Source: Chrysopilus asiliformis (lineage: Eukaryota; Arthropoda; Insecta; Diptera; Rhagionidae). Taken from it: a DNA stretch of 64,000 nucleotides. The stretch's first letter is position 1; the number at the start of each line of letters is the position of its first letter. Made by a program: the position numbers and the translations under genes. The stretch is from contig OZ035963.1 in the NCBI GenBank assembly GCA_964034945.1, forward strand, positions 64,484,682-64,548,681, read 5' to 3'. The notes below the pieces were generated by a model that worked only from the letters and a program-made list of their open reading frames with translations, made no database searches and had not been told where the DNA came from. This document shows, one piece after another, positions 1 through 12,229 of this stretch.

Positions 1-1874
1 CGATTGTTGATTAAAAAGCGATAGAAAAAAATTAATAGAAAAACTGGCATAATCTCCATTCGAATGGTGTATCGTACGGTTGGCTAGGCTTGGCTATAGT
101 CGATGACATAATTATATGGCAATCAAAAATGATCGTGTAAATCTAGCAAACTAACAACATGTCAGATTGTCGGAATTGTGTTAAACAAACTAACAATCAT
201 GGGTAAATGATAATAGCGAAAAACAACGGTCCATGAATGTCAATGGCATGGTCATCATCGTGGCCAGTATTTGTGGCTCACGATTGCAAAAGATGGATTT
301 TTTTGGCATTTTGTGCCTTATGTAGCGAACATAAGGACCCATTTTAAAACGGGCATATATGGTTTTGCTAGCTATTGACATGAGTAATAGCGATTATAGT
401 ATCCATTCACGTCTATTTCGCACGCAGGGCAGGCAATGAAGAGATTTAATAAAATCTGAAGCGGACTTACTATGACGAGCTTCATTTTTTAAAAGGAAGG
501 TCTCAAATGGAAGATAACTAGCCGCTAGTTTATTAGTAAAGGCGCGTGCTATTTGTTGGTCATTAATTTTTCAACTGGGATGTTGCTTGAGGATCATTAT
601 AGTGTTACGATAATTAAAAAACTATTAATTTTAGAAATAGTAGGGCAACGGGTGTCTTATTTTTCTCATCAAAACCTACTGTTTTTGATTGGCCTGCAAG
701 CAGTACGGCAAAATTTCATCTGCAAGCAGCATGGCAAATCTTGGCCTGCAAGCACCATGGCAAAACTGGCCCTGCATCTGAAATAGACGCTGGCCATTTC
801 TCGTTGCCAATTTATGAAATACGAAAATATCATAAGATTTGCCACGAAAATTCCGTGTAAGAGGGGTAGAGGGAGAGGGGGAGAAAGAGGGGGTAAATAG
901 ATGTTAAGAATTACCTTCAAAACTACTTGATTAAATGGAGTTAGTCCACTTCCAGAAGTTACTCACGCATGCGTGAACGTCAAGTTGAAGTTTGCGACTT
1001 TGTCATCGTCGCCGGAATGGCTAAAAACCTCAACTCTTAACTCGTGACACACCTGAGTGATTGCAAATGTTTATAATCTCTCGCCATAATTGAAAATTCG
1101 TCCGTTGGTGGAAATTTTGAATATTTATTCCAGTCCAAAGCCTTAGAGGGGCCTCTAATACTGCCTAGAATTCCGCACTCACAGCCTAAAAACATGTTAT
1201 TTTGACAGTTGGCCAAGTAGTAGCCAATTATGTTGGCATTTCATTGTAGTTACCTGGTTTTCCGTATATGCTTTTCAATTCTGATAAAAAGACCCGTATA
1301 TCACCACAATCACCTCCCGAAACTATCAAACCATGGACGGAATTCACTCATTTGTAAACGAGTCACAATTTTTCTGTGACCAGCATCGCCATTTACGAAG
1401 ACCTCAACGTTAAAAAAGGGTCAAATTGTTCTCTTATTATCGAATGAATTTGTGGCCAGGTGTATGTTTTTTTTCGTACCTCATACCAGGCAGGCTCTCG
1501 GTTTGAGACCATTTTCGCTTAGAATGGGAAAAAAGGGTTACGGAAATTTTCTATGATTTTTCTGTATGTTGTGTGACCACTCGTTTCATAATTGACCCAT
1601 AATTTGTACAAATCACAAAACGAATATGGATTTATGGCCTCGTTCTCATCTGAAAAGATTTACTGTGGGTCTTTTTTAAAAAAAAAAAAAGCGAAAATTT
1701 ACAGCACAACAAATTAATTTAATGACATCAGAGGTTGTTAGAATTTTAACCGAAAAAAAAATCACAAACAATGAATGGAAATAAATATTCGGACATTTTT
1801 CCCATTGCGTAATAGAATTTGCATAAAAGAAATATTTATGTTCGGTTTGCATTACGCATAAATTTTCAATTATG
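1..1874. other. Non-coding, left edge
   Basis: AT-rich sequence without recognisable genes or ends of elements. A small repeat of AAGCAGYAYGGCAAAAT words lies at 700-770. Presumably intron or 3' flank of the minus-strand gene. Confidence 0.4.
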
Positions 1875-2868
1875 TACACGGAAAAAAATATACATAGGGA
1901 TATTACCCAAGGCGTCTTTGGTAAATGAGTTTTGTATGAAATTTTGGTTATCTAATTTTTTTTGTTTAAATTATCGAAAAAATTGGTTGAAATACCTGCG
2001 TAAAAAATTTGGTAAAATAACTAAAAAACATTGGTAGATTCATCCAAGATTTTGTGCAAACTATTTCCCAAAATTTACCCAAGGCCAGGGTTATAATGAA
2101 CAGTGCCTTAGGTAAATTATGTTTGGATGCCTGCAGCAGGTAATTAGACTACTAGTAGAACTGCGCCACACTTGTGCATGACGAAAAAATGGCGACGATT
2201 TTGTTAGTCGATTCGTCAGTTCTAAAAACTCGATTTTAAAGCGATTCCAATAATTTTTCATAAAACTGATGCAAAAAATCAGTTTTGGGAAAGCATTTCT
2301 TAGTTTAGACATTAGTTGAAATGGTTTTTTGAAATATTTTTTATGCCCTGAAAAAAAGATTTCGATAATTTTTTCCCATTTTCGAAAAATACTAAACGCG
2401 AATAGTATTTTTTCGAGGTAACACAACAACATTCGTTGAGAGAATTCATTCGTTTGAAGTTTTTGTAAGAAAAATAATTCAAAATAAATTATTTTCATTT
2501 CGCATCATATTGGTCGTCATAAAACATTTCCTCCATACGAATATTCAATATAGAAACTATCAGAAACAAACACGCATCTCTTAATTTTTAAAGTCATCAC
2601 ACTAAAACAATTTCCGCTCATTAGTTACATATATTAAATTCTATGAACACACACTAAGCAAGAAACAGAAAGAGATTCCATATCAACAAGAGAGATTTGT
2701 TTTATGGGTTAAATTACAAAACCCTTGGTTATTTTGCCAAATCTCATTTTATACCAAAGAATTTTGGGTAAAACACCAAAAATCTTGGTAGGCTGGAAAT
2801 AAACCAAGATCTTGGGTAAACTATACCAGGATTTTGGTTATTTTCACCTAAGTTTTTCTTTGCGTGTA
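1875..2868. mobile_element. Probable old inverted-repeat element
   Basis: TACACGGAAAAAAATATAC at the left and the reverse of TTTTTCTTTGCGTGTA at the right form a weak inverted end. Both ends are followed inward by repeats of a word like TTTGGTTATTTTACCCAAGG (1900-2100 and 2700-2850). The middle (2110-2690) shows nothing recognisable. Confidence 0.35.
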
Positions 2869-3121
2869 AAACCGGATTTTTAAAAATATTACGAATTTAC
2901 TCCCACGTTGACCAACTGAAAAATCGTTTTGGTTTATTTATTTTATGTTTTTTTTTTCATATAAATTATTTTCCGATAAACTCGGGAGTAATAGTCGACT
3001 TAAATCTCTTTATTGATTTAAGGTCCCACTCGATGGTTATTTTGTTTTTCGGATCACGAAAAAATTGCGTGATGCGCCGGCCATTTACCCCTCTTCCCCT
3101 CCTCTCCCCCTCCTTCACCCT

Positions 3122-3303
3122 AGGAGCCATCACACGTTCAATGTTAATTGACAATTTTACTTGAATGACTCATGTTTCAAGTAACATTGATCGTTTGGAT
3201 GCTCTTCAATGTTACGCATGGGAGCAATTTCCATCAATGTTACTTGACAAAAATTTTTCATCAATAATACTTGTCAAGTAACATTGAACGTGTGGAGGCT
3301 CCT
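3122..3303. mobile_element. Small MITE, 182 bp
   Basis: AGGAGCCATCACACGTTCAA at the left is mirrored by TTGAACGTGTGGAGGCTCCT at the right; the match continues through AATGTTA-TTGACAA. Internal copies of CAATGTTACTTGACAA add further symmetry. No clear duplication. Confidence 0.55.
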
Positions 3304-3465
3304 TTTGACTTAAGACCACACATGGTGGGTTCTTGATTTGCAAGGATTTTAACAAAATGGCGTCTGCAGGCGACCATTTTTTTCTTGAGAGTTTACAATA
3401 CACAGAGAAATTTATTTTTTGAAGTTTTTTTTCATTTGAGACCCCATACGATGAGTATTTCGTTA

Positions 3466-3733
3466 AGCCCAATTCAGACTAACGATTGGGACTACGATTG
3501 AACCTTCTCGGCCAATCAGATCAAAGCTTTCAACGATAAGGAAATGAAAGCTTTGATCTCATTGGTCGTGGAAGTTCAATCGTAATCGAATCGTAATCGT
3601 GATCGAATCGTAATCGTAATCGAATCGTAATCGAATCGTAATCGAATTGTAATCGAATCGTAATCGAATCGTAATCGAATCGTAGTCGAATCGTAATCGA
3701 ATCGCAATCACAATCGTTAGTCTGAATTGAACT
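3466..3733. mobile_element. MITE with internal TCGTAA hexamer array, TTA duplication
   Basis: The left end AGCCCAATTCAGACTAACGA is the inverse of the right end (CGTTAGTCTGAATTGAACT), with TTA on both sides. Inside, CCAATCAGATCAAAGCTTT is mirrored by AAAGCTTTGATCTCATTGG to form a hairpin. The right half has expanded into a hexamer array of (AATCGT)n/(AATCGA)n from about 3580 to 3715. Related right-hand parts with the same end lie at 10804 and 19788. Confidence 0.72.
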
Positions 3734-4017
3734 TTAGTTGGATTTGGATAAAAATGCGTCCGCCGGCCGCCAATTCGTCTTTTCTTGAGTTTACAGTACA
3801 CGGTGATAATTCTTTTCCGAAGTTCTTTCATTTGAGACCCACGATTTGTGTTAATTCGATTTGCCCAAAATGGCGGCCGCTGGCTGCAGTCTGCCATTTT
3901 GGTTTTTCTCGTACCAGACACACATATTGCATTATCATTGGTGTTACGTATGTGTAAGGAATTTCAAGCCAATTTCGTAAGTGCAAGTATACTTTAGGTC
4001 GATATTTGATTACAAGA

Positions 4018-4100
4018 TGTGACCCTGACTGACAGACACGCAGGCAAATCGATAGACGGACAGATACGAAGGCAAGCTAAATAATAGCTTTTAAAAATTC
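4018..4100 (+). mobile_element. Tail fragment of the same family
   Basis: TGTGACCCTGACTGACAGAC followed by ACAGATACGAAGGCAAGCTA and ATAGCTTTTAAAAATTC. Confidence 0.5.
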
Positions 4101-4122
4101 TTAAATCTGGGTAGGGGGTCAG

Positions 4123-4199
4123 TTATTAAATACGTTACGCGTTTAGCGCGAAGATGTAGTCAAAAAAAAAACTAAAAATTAGCGTAACGTACTTTATGG
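4123..4199. mobile_element. Short inverted-repeat element
   Basis: ATTAAATACGTTACGCGTTT is mirrored by AGCGTAACGTACTTTAT, with an A-rich spacer. It is a MITE remnant or hairpin. Confidence 0.4.
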
Positions 4200-6810
4200 A
4201 CATTAAACAATTATAAAACAGAATTCTGCGGATTAAAAATCGCAACCCTCTTTTAATTCGCCTGTTTTCAAATCCCGCAAAATTTAGCATAACTGCATAA
4301 TGCAGCGAGAAAAAACCACCACCTGGAATGACTTCTGCAATTCATCATTCCAGCTGAACAACATTTAAAAAATTCATGCAAAAAAAAACCACAGAAACCG
4401 GAAGTTAAATTCAAATGAGTCATTCCTATCACGAGTTTCCTGGTAACCTCAATGAATTTTACTTTTTCGCTTCTGTTTTGTCGAAAACTTCATGTCACCA
4501 TTCGGATTTGTTGCAACCGAATGTCTTCAAAATGCACAAAACGTCCCCAGAGTTCCTGATGCAATTTTTATGCATTGAAAAATAAAGACAGTCGGTTTTC
4601 TTGCCGCATTTATTGCACTTCTATTGATGCAACGCAGTTGCAATTGTAGATAAATTTCTTGAGTTTTTTGCAACATAAAATACAAAAAAAAACTATAATT
4701 TAGCTACCATAAAAACGCCCCTCGCTAGCCCATCGTCTGCGTCAAACCGAATGCGAAATTACGCCAATCTTAGCGGAGACCCACCCGATTTTAATTGTCT
4801 TCAGTCGATTGTCTGACGTTCTTAAAGTTTGTTGCACTCAATTTGAAGGTAGCAACTCCACTCTCTGTTAGTCTTCGATTGTCACAATTTCGCGAACGAT
4901 GAGGAGGAAAATATCAGGAAGAAGTCGACGGATCAGGGGAGAGAAACCTTTTTTTTTGTCGCTTTTGTTTGATTTTTCATGTCATTGGGTGACATCTAGG
5001 CTGTTTTGCTGCACGCTTCAGTGCAAAACATTCGCTGATTTGTGGTGGTTTGTGTTGATTTTCTTATAAGTAATCTGAGGGGAAAGTGTTGTGGCCTAAA
5101 GGTATTTGAATGAGAAGACATTTAGTTCTGGCATCTAGTAGTTGTCACCGCGTCTAAAAGTAGAGACTGAACCTACTCCACGCGGCACGGACGCGGCAAC
5201 GCGTCTGAGCAACGCGCAATTATACATTTACTCATATAAATGCGTAGTTTTTACTTTCACCGCGTGGGTGCCGCACGCACGCACGCGTAATTGTGGTGTA
5301 GTCTTAAAACCGTTTCCGAGAAACTTCTAAAAATGTTATAAAAACGTGATACATTTTTGGAGGCCTTTCGGCAGATTTTTGGAGGCCTTTCGGCAGATTT
5401 TTAGGGTTTGAAAATCTGTCGATGATTAGCATTCTAATCCCAATTAGCATTCAATCCCAAAAGACAAAAATTCCAATTTTTGCGCTTAAGGGTTTTAAAA
5501 AAAAAATCGTTCTCGAGATTTCTGAAATTTTGTGAAAATTCCACCTTATTTACTACAAATGCTTATAAAAAACTCATCAGATGGCCAAATAACTTCCTCT
5601 TTGCATATTCCCGTACTAATTCCTCCGAGCTAATAATTTTGCAGGGAAAGCAAAACTCTGGATCTCATTCTGTCGCCGTACTTTGCGTTCTAAGGGTTTA
5701 CTTGCCTCCCAATCTGGCGTGACGGTTTCTTTTTCATGTTCGGCTTTAGTTTTTGTGTGTTGCACATGTTCTATTCACCAGCACTGCGCTGTTTTTCGTT
5801 ACAAAGTTGCCCCGTTTTTTTTTTCTTTTTTTGCAAAAACATTTATGTCTTCACTTTTTATCTTTTCAGTGTCTTCCTGTCGTCGTGCAGCATAACATTT
5901 CCAGGCAATTGGGTTTCTTCCCTTATGCTCATCACATTCTCGAATTTCATGTTTTGATTTGTCGTGACATGCTCGATGCTTAACAATGTTTAATATGCGC
6001 TGCTGTTGCCATTTTTTCCGGGACTATGCGTCATTTGGTTAAAGGCTCCTATCCTTTTTGACCCAAATAAAGTGCAATCTTTCAGTTTCGCATTCAGGAA
6101 TAAAAACTCTGATGTCTATCGTTTTAATTAGAATTTCTGGGTTATTTAAAAGGGTTATTTCAAAGGGAAAAAACTTCTTGGTAATATTTTTCTCAGATAA
6201 ATAATGTGAGATTACCGAAAGAGATCTTTATAGAAAAGTATTTCAAAAACTCTCAATAAAAATATTTTTTTAACGCCAGAGCCGAGTGAAAAAAAATCTT
6301 TGGATTTTTTGGATATTTGGATATTGGAAAATAGTCAAATTAAATTAAATTTATGTCTGTTTGATTCAAAGTTTTCCAAAAGCCTTAATGAAAACTTGAA
6401 AAAGCCAATCGTATCTTTCTTCAAGATTAATTTTGTATCCGACTATTGGGAATAAAACAAAATTAAAGCTTTTGCATACGTTTAGGCATTTTGGATTTAT
6501 TTGTTATGCTTTAACAGTCGCTGCTGGAATTTTCCACACGGTTTTTATAAAGTAATTGCTTGGGATGAAAATTGCCGAGATGTTAGGCTTTTTGTGATAG
6601 AATTGACAAACTAATGATTTTTATGCACTATTTTTTATGTGTCTGATAATTTTTCTCAGAGTTTAGTTATCAATAGTTTTTAATACAAAGTTTCAGAATC
6701 TGCAATCTGTCAAAATAAATTTTGTTTTGTCTTACGTAACAAAAATCACAGATTTTTCCTTGCATTTAGAAGAAAAAGTTGACATATTTAACAGTTTTCC
6801 AAAAACAGAT
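4200..6810. other. Non-coding, one less AT-rich patch
   Basis: 4720-4930 and 5140-5300 are more GC-balanced than the rest, with no convincing frame. TTTTTGGAGGCCTTTCGGCA is tandemly duplicated at 5353-5402. The remainder shows nothing recognised. Confidence 0.35.
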
Positions 6811-7085
6811 GTGTCTGTCTGTCGGTCTGTCTGTCGGTATGTCTGTTGGTCTGTCGGTCTGTCTGTCTGTCGGTCTGTCTGTCTGTCGGTCTTGTCGGTC
6901 TGTCTGTCAGTCTGTCTGTCGGTCTGTCTGTCGGTCTGTCTGTCGGTCTTTCTGTCGGTCTGTCTGTCTGTCTGTCGGTATGTCTGTCGGTCTGTCTGTC
7001 TGTCGGTCTGTCGGTCTGTCTGTCGGTCTGTCGGTCTGTCAGTCGGTCTGTCGGTTTGTCGGTCTGTCTGTCTGTCGGTCTGTCA
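6811..7085 (+). repeat. (GTCT/GTCG)n tetranucleotide array, 275 bp
   Basis: Nearly pure CTGTCGGT/CTGTCTGT units in all three frames, giving artificial CRSVCLSV peptides. The longest such array in the window; not coding. Confidence 0.95.
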
Positions 7086-8168
7086 CTCAAAACACTTCCT
7101 TTTTATTTTATTTTCGAAAATTTCCCCTCTGCGCTCAAAAAAGTGCTATTTCGAAATTCAAGTTCAATTCTAAAACATGTCAAATAGAAAATTTCAATAC
7201 CAAAGTCAAATAAACACGACAGCATAGCAAAAGCTAGCAAATTGGCATTCAATGAATCACCATAAGACAAATTAACACTCTTCGATGAAAAAATAAATAA
7301 ACATAGAAAATATTAAATTCAAACAGACTTGGCACACATCATCGAATTACACAACAGCCTAATCTTCGCTAAACTTGCAAAATCGCTAATGGGCAGGCGA
7401 TTTGAATTTCTTATCTTGGAAATTTTCTTGAAATTCTGCCATTGAATACACTTTGATTTTTGCGTTTTCCGGTATTCAATGGAAGTATTTTCGTTGCAGG
7501 AGATTCAAACGAAACGCCAACAAATTGATAATAAATGCAAATTGCTTGGGGAATTGTCGAACGATAACACGCGCTGTGCTCCACTATTTCACCCTGAGGG
7601 CTCCACCACAAGCCCTTCTTCATTGTGAACGATTCGGGAAAGTTTTTTTTATATTTATTTATTCAAATAATCATGAGTTTGCTGTCGGTTTCTTCACATT
7701 TTATGTAAAGAATTTCATTTTATTTTGTTATTAAATTTTTGTGCCTTATGGCGGTGCCCAGAGAGCCAAATAACGTCACGTTTTCGCTTAATCGGCTGGA
7801 TTTCTTCCATACAGCGAATTTATTGTATGGGAAAACAGTGGGGTACAAAAGTTTGTGCAAAAAAATTGAATATTGTGGATTTTTGGCTTTGTTTTTAAGT
7901 AGGGTGACCATATTTCTTTCGTGTGAATCCGGGACAGGTTATCGATGAAGAGCGGCGGTGGTGGGAGGGGCCGAGGGGGGGGGGGGGTGTGAAGGTAAAT
8001 CTAAATGCTTCGAAATTAGTCGGGAAAATTTTAGAATCCCGATCAGACGGAAGGGGGTTTGTTTCAATTTTTCGTGCTAGAGGCAATAATTTCTGAAGAA
8101 CCTGCGCCGCAGGCGAAAATAATCACATTTTGAGGTCGATTTTTTTAGTGATCAAGAAATTACAAAAT

Positions 8169-8278
8169 TTTGACAACTTTTGCTAAAAAAAATTGATTTT
8201 GCGATTGTTTAATAACATTTGCAAGAGAAATTCTGAATAAAATTCGCGGAATAAATTTTTTTAGCAAAAGTTGTCAAA
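8169..8278. repeat. Inverted repeat, arms 25 bp
   Basis: TTTGACAACTTTTGCTAAAA is mirrored by TTTTAGCAAAAGTTGTCAAA. It follows a TGCGCCGCAGGCGAAAA word at 8103. Confidence 0.55.
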
Positions 8279-8327
8279 GTTTGTATCTATTCCGGTGGTT
8301 TTGTATTGGCATATTTGCTTTGTTTAA

Positions 8328-8536
8328 CCCTTAGAGGCACAGAAAAATAGCAAATATTTTCACCCTTCCGGCACTCGAAAAAAAATTTTTTTTTTTTTGA
8401 TTTTTTTAGTGGTCCCATTTTAAAGTATCATACGGCAATGAAAGACGGTTTAATTGGTGGTACAATTTTGATACCACCGTGCAGTATTTGTTACAAAAAA
8501 GGTGGTACATCGCGTGTACCACCAAGGCTTTAAGGG
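8328..8536. mobile_element. piggyBac-like MITE, 209 bp, TTAA flanks
   Basis: The element starts CCCTTAGAGGCAC and ends GCTTTAAGGG, an imperfect inverted repeat, with TTAA on both sides (8324-8327, 8537-8540). TTAA target sites and CCC-starting ends are characteristic of piggyBac. The interior has a small inverted motif GGTGGTAC...GTACCACC. No coding sequence. Confidence 0.6.
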
Positions 8537-8576
8537 TTAAAAGCCTCCCGATGCGTTAGTGATGCGTTAGGACGCG

Positions 8577-8656
8577 TATGAGCTTGTTTGACGCTTGTGA
8601 GCTTGTTTGACGCTTATGAGCTTGTTTGACGCTTGTGAGCTTGGTTGGCGCTTTGC
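8577..8656. repeat. Four units of the 19-bp minisatellite
   Basis: GAGCTTGTTTGACGCTTRT repeated; preceded by two GATGCGTTAG words. Confidence 0.75.
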
Positions 8657-9247
8657 GGAAGTTGTCAAAATTTGAATTTATTCTGGTGGTTTTGTATATA
8701 AAAATTGTATGAAAAAGTTCGGGCGTCTTTTAGGAATGAATTCCTGAATTTTCTGTCGCAGTGCAAACGGTTGTGAAACATAATTTTAATGACGAAGAAT
8801 AAAATTCTCGAAATAAAGTGTCAGATGTAAACGATCCCTAAGAAAATAGTGACAAAAATCCAATAATTTCTCTATTGTTTTTGGAAGCGATCGAAGTCAC
8901 TCAATTTTTTTTCGCCGTGAAACCTTCAATTAACCTCTCAAACAATCTTAATTTCTCGAGACTTTTCCTGTGGGTTTTTCTAAACACACAACGGGTTACA
9001 TAACAGAAGAAATCTCCCAAGTCATCTTATTTAATTACAAAAAAAACAACAACAAATACGATCGAAGGCTTAGGCAAAGAAAATTCCTAACTGTCATCGA
9101 TGAAATTCTTTGTAATTAACAATAATCACTAAACAATGGTAGAGGCTAGGCTCAACGTGGCTGCTGGTATCTCCTCGTATATCTATTACAGGAATTATTA
9201 CAATATTTAAGGGAATTATCCGAAATTACTGCCATTGAAATTATGAT

Positions 9248-9499
9248 GTGCGGCTAATGTGGCAGCATAATCTGAGTGGATGTTCAGATTTTCATAATAG
9301 ATTCTTAAGACATCTTAAGAAGTCACTGGATGTTGGTTGCCGGTTGAATAAAACCAAGAAAAAAAAACATTCCAAAGAGGATTTCGATTCAGATATCTTG
9401 GTGCTGATTTACAACAATTTTCCATTCTCATCTCATCTAGAATTTCTTAGCGAAACAAGGAAATCGGATGAGTTGAAAAGAAATCTCACGCCATTGTAG
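9248..9499 (+). CDS. Short open frame, unknown product
   Basis: An 83-codon plus-strand frame ends TAG at 9499. Its second half (KKHSKEDFDSDILVLIYNNF, then LSETRKSDELKRNL) has a mixed, coding-like composition. The upstream half is less convincing. No splice sites or homology are recognised; it is oriented against the main gene. Confidence 0.18.
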   Translation: MRLMWQHNLSGCSDFHNRFLRHLKKSLDVGCRLNKTKKKKHSKEDFDSDILVLIYNNFPFSSHLEFLSETRKSDELKRNLTPL

Positions 9500-10068
9500 A
9501 TTGCATTTTCTTCATTTCTTTTTTGGTTCATCTCAAGTGATTTCTTCTACTTTTTAGACTTTTTCCTGATACTGCTGACCATTAATCGATTTTGTTGTAA
9601 ACAAAATTAAGAATTTTTCACTCAGCTTTTGAATAAAATCCGTTGGCGAAGTACAGTGAGATTCTAATGTGATGCAAGAAGATGCGAAAGACCATCAGAG
9701 AAAATGAAAACTAATTTGTTCTTACAAAAGATTACTTTTCTAGTTGGTAATGTGGATAAATTTGCGGAAAATCGATTAATTTCATGATGAAACGAATAAT
9801 TTCCGTATCACTTCGCAATAATGAAGCGAATAGAATTGAAGAATTGCGAAAAACAAATCAACAAACGGTAGCAAAGGGATAAAAATGATAGGGAAGTGTG
9901 TTTTTTTTCAGTATCGACTTTGCCCAGCTAAAAGCGCGAGAAGAACAAAACATAGGAACACAAACTGAGTTAGTTATAAATTAGATAGCCTAAAGTTCGT
10001 GCTTTTCTTTAAAGTTTTTTCCCATCGGGAAATGGTTTTCAAAAATTAACAAAAATACAATAAATTAA

Positions 10069-10552
10069 AGCATTGGGATTAACTTTACCCCCTCCCCTTA
10101 CTCCCCAACCTTACGGGCTACTTTTCAATGGGTCTGTGCTTGAGGTGGATTCTCGGGGATCATCTGTGCCAAATTTCAGGCCGATTGGGTCGGTAGTTTG
10201 CCCGCGGAAGCGTAAAATAGAGGAAAACCCATTCTTTGGATTCACTTTACCCCCTCCCCCGCCACCCAGGATACTCTTTTATGAACCTATGTTAGAGCTG
10301 GAAGTCTAACCAACATCTGTGCCAAATTTTAGGCTGATCGGCTCAGTAGTTTTCTCGCGAAAGAGTAACGTTGAGGAAAAACCAAGCTTCGGATGCAGTT
10401 TAGCCCCTCCCCTTACTTCCCTCACCCCTCGGTCTACTTTCCAATAGACCAATGTTGGAACCAGGCCTACAGCGAATATCCATGAAAAATTTAAGGTCAA
10501 TCGGTACTGCCGTTTTCACGTGAAAGAGGAATAGACAAACAAACAGACAGCA
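10069..10552 (+). mobile_element. RTE-like retroposon fragment, three related modules
   Basis: Three successive modules each contain CCCCTCCCC, CTACTTTYCAATRG and ATTTYAGGYCGATYGG. The last ends CGTGAAAGAGGAATAGACAA and a CAAACAGACAG tail. Followed at once by the truncated hexamer-array MITE. Confidence 0.5.
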
Positions 10553-10565
10553 ACTCAAACTTTTC

Positions 10566-10804
10566 TAAAATTACGATTACGTTTGTAGCTTCTCGACCAA
10601 TGCAATCAAAGCTTTGAACGATTTGGACATAAAAGCTTTGATCTCATTGGTCGAGGATGCTAAATCGTAATCGCCATCGATATCGCAATCGTAATCGCAA
10701 TAGTAATCGCAATCGCAATCGTAATCGCAATAGTAATCGCTATCGCAATAGTAATCGCAATCGTAATCGCAATAGTAATCGCAATCATTAGTCTGAATTG
10801 GGCT
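10566..10804. mobile_element. Left-truncated copy of the hexamer-array MITE
   Basis: It contains the CGACCAATG...AAAGCTTT...CATTGGTCG hairpin and then a (TCGCAA)n/(TCGTAA)n array ending in AATCATTAGTCTGAATTGGG. The right end is followed by TAA. The left inverted end is missing and the element abuts an RTE-like retroposon tail. Confidence 0.65.
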
Positions 10805-12000
10805 TAAGAACTTACTCTACAAAGTAAACTTATCGCAGAATAAGTTCATTTAGCAAAAATTCTCGAAATTCGAACTTATTCCGGTGATAGTCCAGTATAA
10901 AAAAATCCAGTAGAGAAATTCTCCGAACAAAGCGTCAGATGCAAACGAACCCTAAGTATTGGACTGGAAATTTTTTGATTTTGCCAGATTTTGTTACACA
11001 ATCGAGTACACATCCGTTAATAGTAAAATCTCGTTCTTCAGCCAAATTAACGGTTTCTTTTACCCAAAATTATTATTTCAACATCAAATTAGAAGTTCAT
11101 AAATTAACCATTAACGAAACATAAAGCGATAATTTTATATGCAAAGCCGAATTTGATTGTCAAAAAAATTAACCAAATAGAAAATATGGCGATGACCATA
11201 ATTGAATCTCCCAAACATTAATTTTGTCAGTTCGCTATAAAAAGTATTCCCCCGAATATAACTGGATTTTTCGACGCAACGAAATTAAAATTAAATAAAA
11301 ATTTGAATTTGAATTTTTCCCGGTCAAAAAACAGCCTTTCCAGTGTTGTTATTTTCGTTCCAATTGATTTTCTGAACGCGCTTCAAAGGAAGAAGAACGG
11401 AACTGTGTTTAAACACTGGAATACTAATTACGGGATCCGCAATGACGGTGGAATTATTGTTTCACCTGTTTTTTTTTTACCTATTGCAATGTTTTTTTGT
11501 TGTTTTTATTTTATGTTTACCTTCACATAAATATTACTTTGATTTCTCCATGATTTCTTAATCGGTTGGACATTAGAAGGAATTAATTTTACAATCGCAC
11601 AATTATTTGTCAGCAGCCCTGAGACGACACGACGTTTTTAGCATCGGATGTGCGGTCACAGAATGTTCCCTGGGACAATGGGAAGTGAAAGAGTAATTAA
11701 AATCGACAGGAAGTTGATTGAATGCAGGTAAAATTACAATAATTGATGGCAAGGTAGTTCAATTGTTTCAATTTGTAAATTTAGGTCGTCTCAAAGTTGC
11801 AATTGAAAAACCTTTTAATTGTTTTTCGAATTTTTGAAATAAGAAGTTTTAAAGCATCAGGAGGTTTTTAAACAAAGCAAATACATATGTCAATGAGGCA
11901 ACTAGAAATGTTTGCCCCCCTCCCTAACCCCTTCAAAAAACTGCTATTTTTTCATAGAAATTGAGAAGAAAATTTCTTGATTATGTGACATGCAAGCAAG

Positions 12001-12229
12001 TTGACGCTTGTGGGGTTGTTTGACGCTTGTCAGCTTGTTTGACGCTTGTGAGCTTGTTTGACGCTTGTGAGCTTGTTGGACGCTTGTGAGCTTGTTTGAC
12101 GCTTGTGAGCTTGGTTAACGCTTGTGAGCCAGTTTGACGCGTGTGAGCTTGGTTGACGCTTGTGAGCTCGTTTTGCGCTTGTGAGCTAGTTTGACGCTTG
12201 TGAGCTTGTTTGACGCTTGTGAGCTTGTA
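12001..12229. repeat. 19-bp minisatellite (TTGACGCTTGTGAGCTTGT), about 12 units
   Basis: Twelve units with scattered changes. The same unit occurs four times at 8577-8656, 3.4 kb away. Degenerate CTTGTTC/AAGCTTG words continue at about 12510-12605. Confidence 0.85.

Larger units (their letters stand above)
7086..10068. other. Non-coding between arrays and retroposon
   Basis: Apart from the listed elements (8169-8656), it holds a 13-G run at 7975-7987 next to a GGTGACCATATTT repeat word, and AT-rich DNA. A low-confidence frame at 9248 is listed separately. Confidence 0.35.

Noticed and set aside
3559..3921. 120-codon minus frame with SITIRLRFDY repeats
   Set aside because: Hexamer array inside a MITE.
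4895..5070. Plus-strand frame MRRKISGRSRRIRGEK...
   Set aside because: Under 60 codons, runs into a poly-T-encoded Phe stretch, and has no other gene signal.
6727..7213. Overlapping open frames of 100-148 codons in three plus frames and one minus frame
   Set aside because: They run through a (GTCT)n array; a four-base unit without stops gives long SVCLSVCL-type peptides in every frame.
11615..11700. Minus-strand acceptor TTCCCATTGTCCCAG followed by a short open stretch
   Set aside because: The frame needed after exon F hits a stop after four codons, and no donor follows.
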